DNA of 64,000 bases, from the NCBI GenBank assembly GCA_030715135.1, contig JAUYVH010000002.1, positions 372,001 to 436,000 of the forward strand. Reading direction: 5' to 3'. The DNA comes from Keguizhuia sedimenti (GTDB lineage Bacteria; Pseudomonadota; Gammaproteobacteria; Burkholderiales; Burkholderiaceae_D). Shown here in pieces: positions 63,286 through 64,000 of the stretch. The number at the start of each line of letters is the position of its first letter. Position 1 is the stretch's first letter. The position numbers were made by a program, and so were the translations under genes. Below the pieces are notes generated by a model. The model saw only the letters and a program-made list of their open reading frames with translations. It ran no database searches and was not told where the DNA came from.

Positions 63286-63567
63286 TCAAGATGATAAATC
63301 CCCTTTTCCTAGCACGCGCATCAGTGCCTCTTTTCCATGAAAGCTTAATTGCCGTTCCAATTGCTCGGCGGCCAAATGTTCGGTTCCGCTGCGCCCGCTA
63401 GTGATACGTTTCCCGGAAGAACGCTCTGTCACGGCCCAACCTCCATGTTTGTCATATAGCCATGTATGTAAAATGAATTGCAGCTCTTCGTAACCCGGAA
63501 TAACAAGTTCTTCTCCCAGGAGCTCCTGTGGCTCACCGAATTCATTCCGTATCAAAAATTTTTCCAT
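63286..63567 (-). CDS. Uncharacterised protein, 93 residues
   Basis: Hydrophilic. Contains MEKFLIRNEFGEPQELLGEE, QFILHTWLYDKHGGWAVTER and a helical C-terminal half (LAAEQLERQLSFHGKEALMRVLG). AAGAGAA precedes the ATG. The family is not recognised. Nothing downstream hints at a partner. Confidence 0.55.
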   Translation of the reverse strand: MEKFLIRNEFGEPQELLGEELVIPGYEELQFILHTWLYDKHGGWAVTERSSGKRITSGRSGTEHLAAEQLERQLSFHGKEALMRVLGKGDLSS

Positions 63568-63830
63568 TTCTCTTTTGCCTTTACTTTCTTACATGCTCAT
63601 TTCATTTTCAAGTTCAATTGCTTGAAGCCGAATCGGCTTTTTTGGAAAGATGGAATTTAGACAAGACAGACTCGCTATGGTTGTGCATCACTTTAATGTG
63701 AGAACTTGTCCATCGACCGATTGATTTATTTCGCTGCGCGCAGCTTTTCAATCAGACAAAAATTTTGCATGGCCTCTAGTACGCTTTTTAGAGCAATGCT
63801 AAACTGCGCACTTTTTCTTGGGGATGTACG

Positions 63831-63977
63831 GTGTTAGGTTTGCTAATCGTGTTGGCTACGGTTCTTTCATTATATTTTGCGGCGCGCTCTCACTTGAGAT
63901 ATCGGGCGGAGAATGATCTGATTTACGAAAGACGTTTTCAAGCCAACTCTACATCCCAGAACAGTCGCTCGGTATAG
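63831..63977 (+). CDS. Putative 48-residue single-pass membrane protein
   Basis: A GTG-started frame encoding one hydrophobic segment (MLGLLIVLATVLSLYFAARS) and a charged tail rich in Arg, Asn and Ser. GGGG lies about seven bases upstream. An overlapping frame from ATG 63823 encodes 31 residues without family features. Confidence is low because of the short length. Confidence 0.4.
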   Translation: MLGLLIVLATVLSLYFAARSHLRYRAENDLIYERRFQANSTSQNSRSV

Positions 63978-64000
63978 TAAGTGTCATTGTTTATATCGGT

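Noticed and set aside
1-64000. CRISPR array, prophage or intact insertion sequence
   Set aside because: No regularly spaced direct repeats, no structural phage genes and no transposase gene were found. The repeat units at 21.8 and 34.5 kb are non-coding.

Overview
The window looks like a chromosomal segment of a betaproteobacterium of the order Burkholderiales, most like Oxalobacteraceae (Herminiimonas/Herbaspirillum relatives). This is an inference from gene content and order: aceE-aceF-(proteasome-like gene)-lpdA with a lipoyl domain on LpdA, zapB/zapA followed by 6S RNA and an EVE gene, trxA-rho-rpmE2-GT39-MATE, holC followed by a small Pro-rich protein, and a moderately high GC content outside one AT-rich island. 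No prophage, CRISPR array, rRNA or tRNA gene was found.

Layout. (1) Positions 1-18.7 kb are an exopolysaccharide/capsule locus. On the minus strand run galU, a WecA/MraY-type initiating transferase, an RfaH-type NusG paralogue, then manC, gmd, fcl, a WecG/TagA glycosyltransferase, a pyruvyl transferase-like protein, wzx, wzy, a WcaE-like glycosyltransferase and, after a gap, galE. Divergently on the plus strand lie wza, wzb and wzc. Together these make GDP-mannose, GDP-fucose, UDP-glucose and UDP-galactose, build a lipid-linked repeat unit, flip and polymerise it, and export it under tyrosine-kinase/phosphatase control. About 2-8.4 kb is clearly AT-rich and looks acquired. An exact ops element lies between rfaH and manC, next to a 20-bp-stem terminator, which gives a self-contained antitermination module.

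(2) 18.7-26.5 kb is mixed: a DUF1488-like protein, an HTH regulator, an MHS-type MFS transporter, a 244-bp non-coding palindrome-rich element with perfect 19-bp terminal inverted repeats, an SDR protein, a 2Fe-2S flavin reductase, an argD-like aminotransferase preceded by a putative leaderless Arg-rich leader peptide and terminator, and a host-attachment family protein.

(3) 26.5-33.4 kb is the pyruvate dehydrogenase cluster aceE-aceF-lpdA with an HslV/BPH-like self-compartmentalising protease gene in the middle.

(4) 33.6-48.4 kb is mostly housekeeping: folD, prlC, a periplasmic glutaredoxin-like protein, holC, dadA with an Lrp-type regulator, a branched-chain amino acid binding protein, cytochrome c, ilvD with a divergent LysR regulator, lgt, a crotonase and a malonyl-CoA synthetase-like enzyme.

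(5) 48.5-62 kb holds the EVE protein, 6S RNA, zapA/zapB, an AddAB-type helicase-nuclease pair, trxA, rho, rpmE2, a GT39 glycosyltransferase and a MATE transporter. (6) 62-64 kb is a run of very small genes, several with strong ribosome binding sites (a DUF3606 protein and a 39-residue acidic Pro-rich protein among them).
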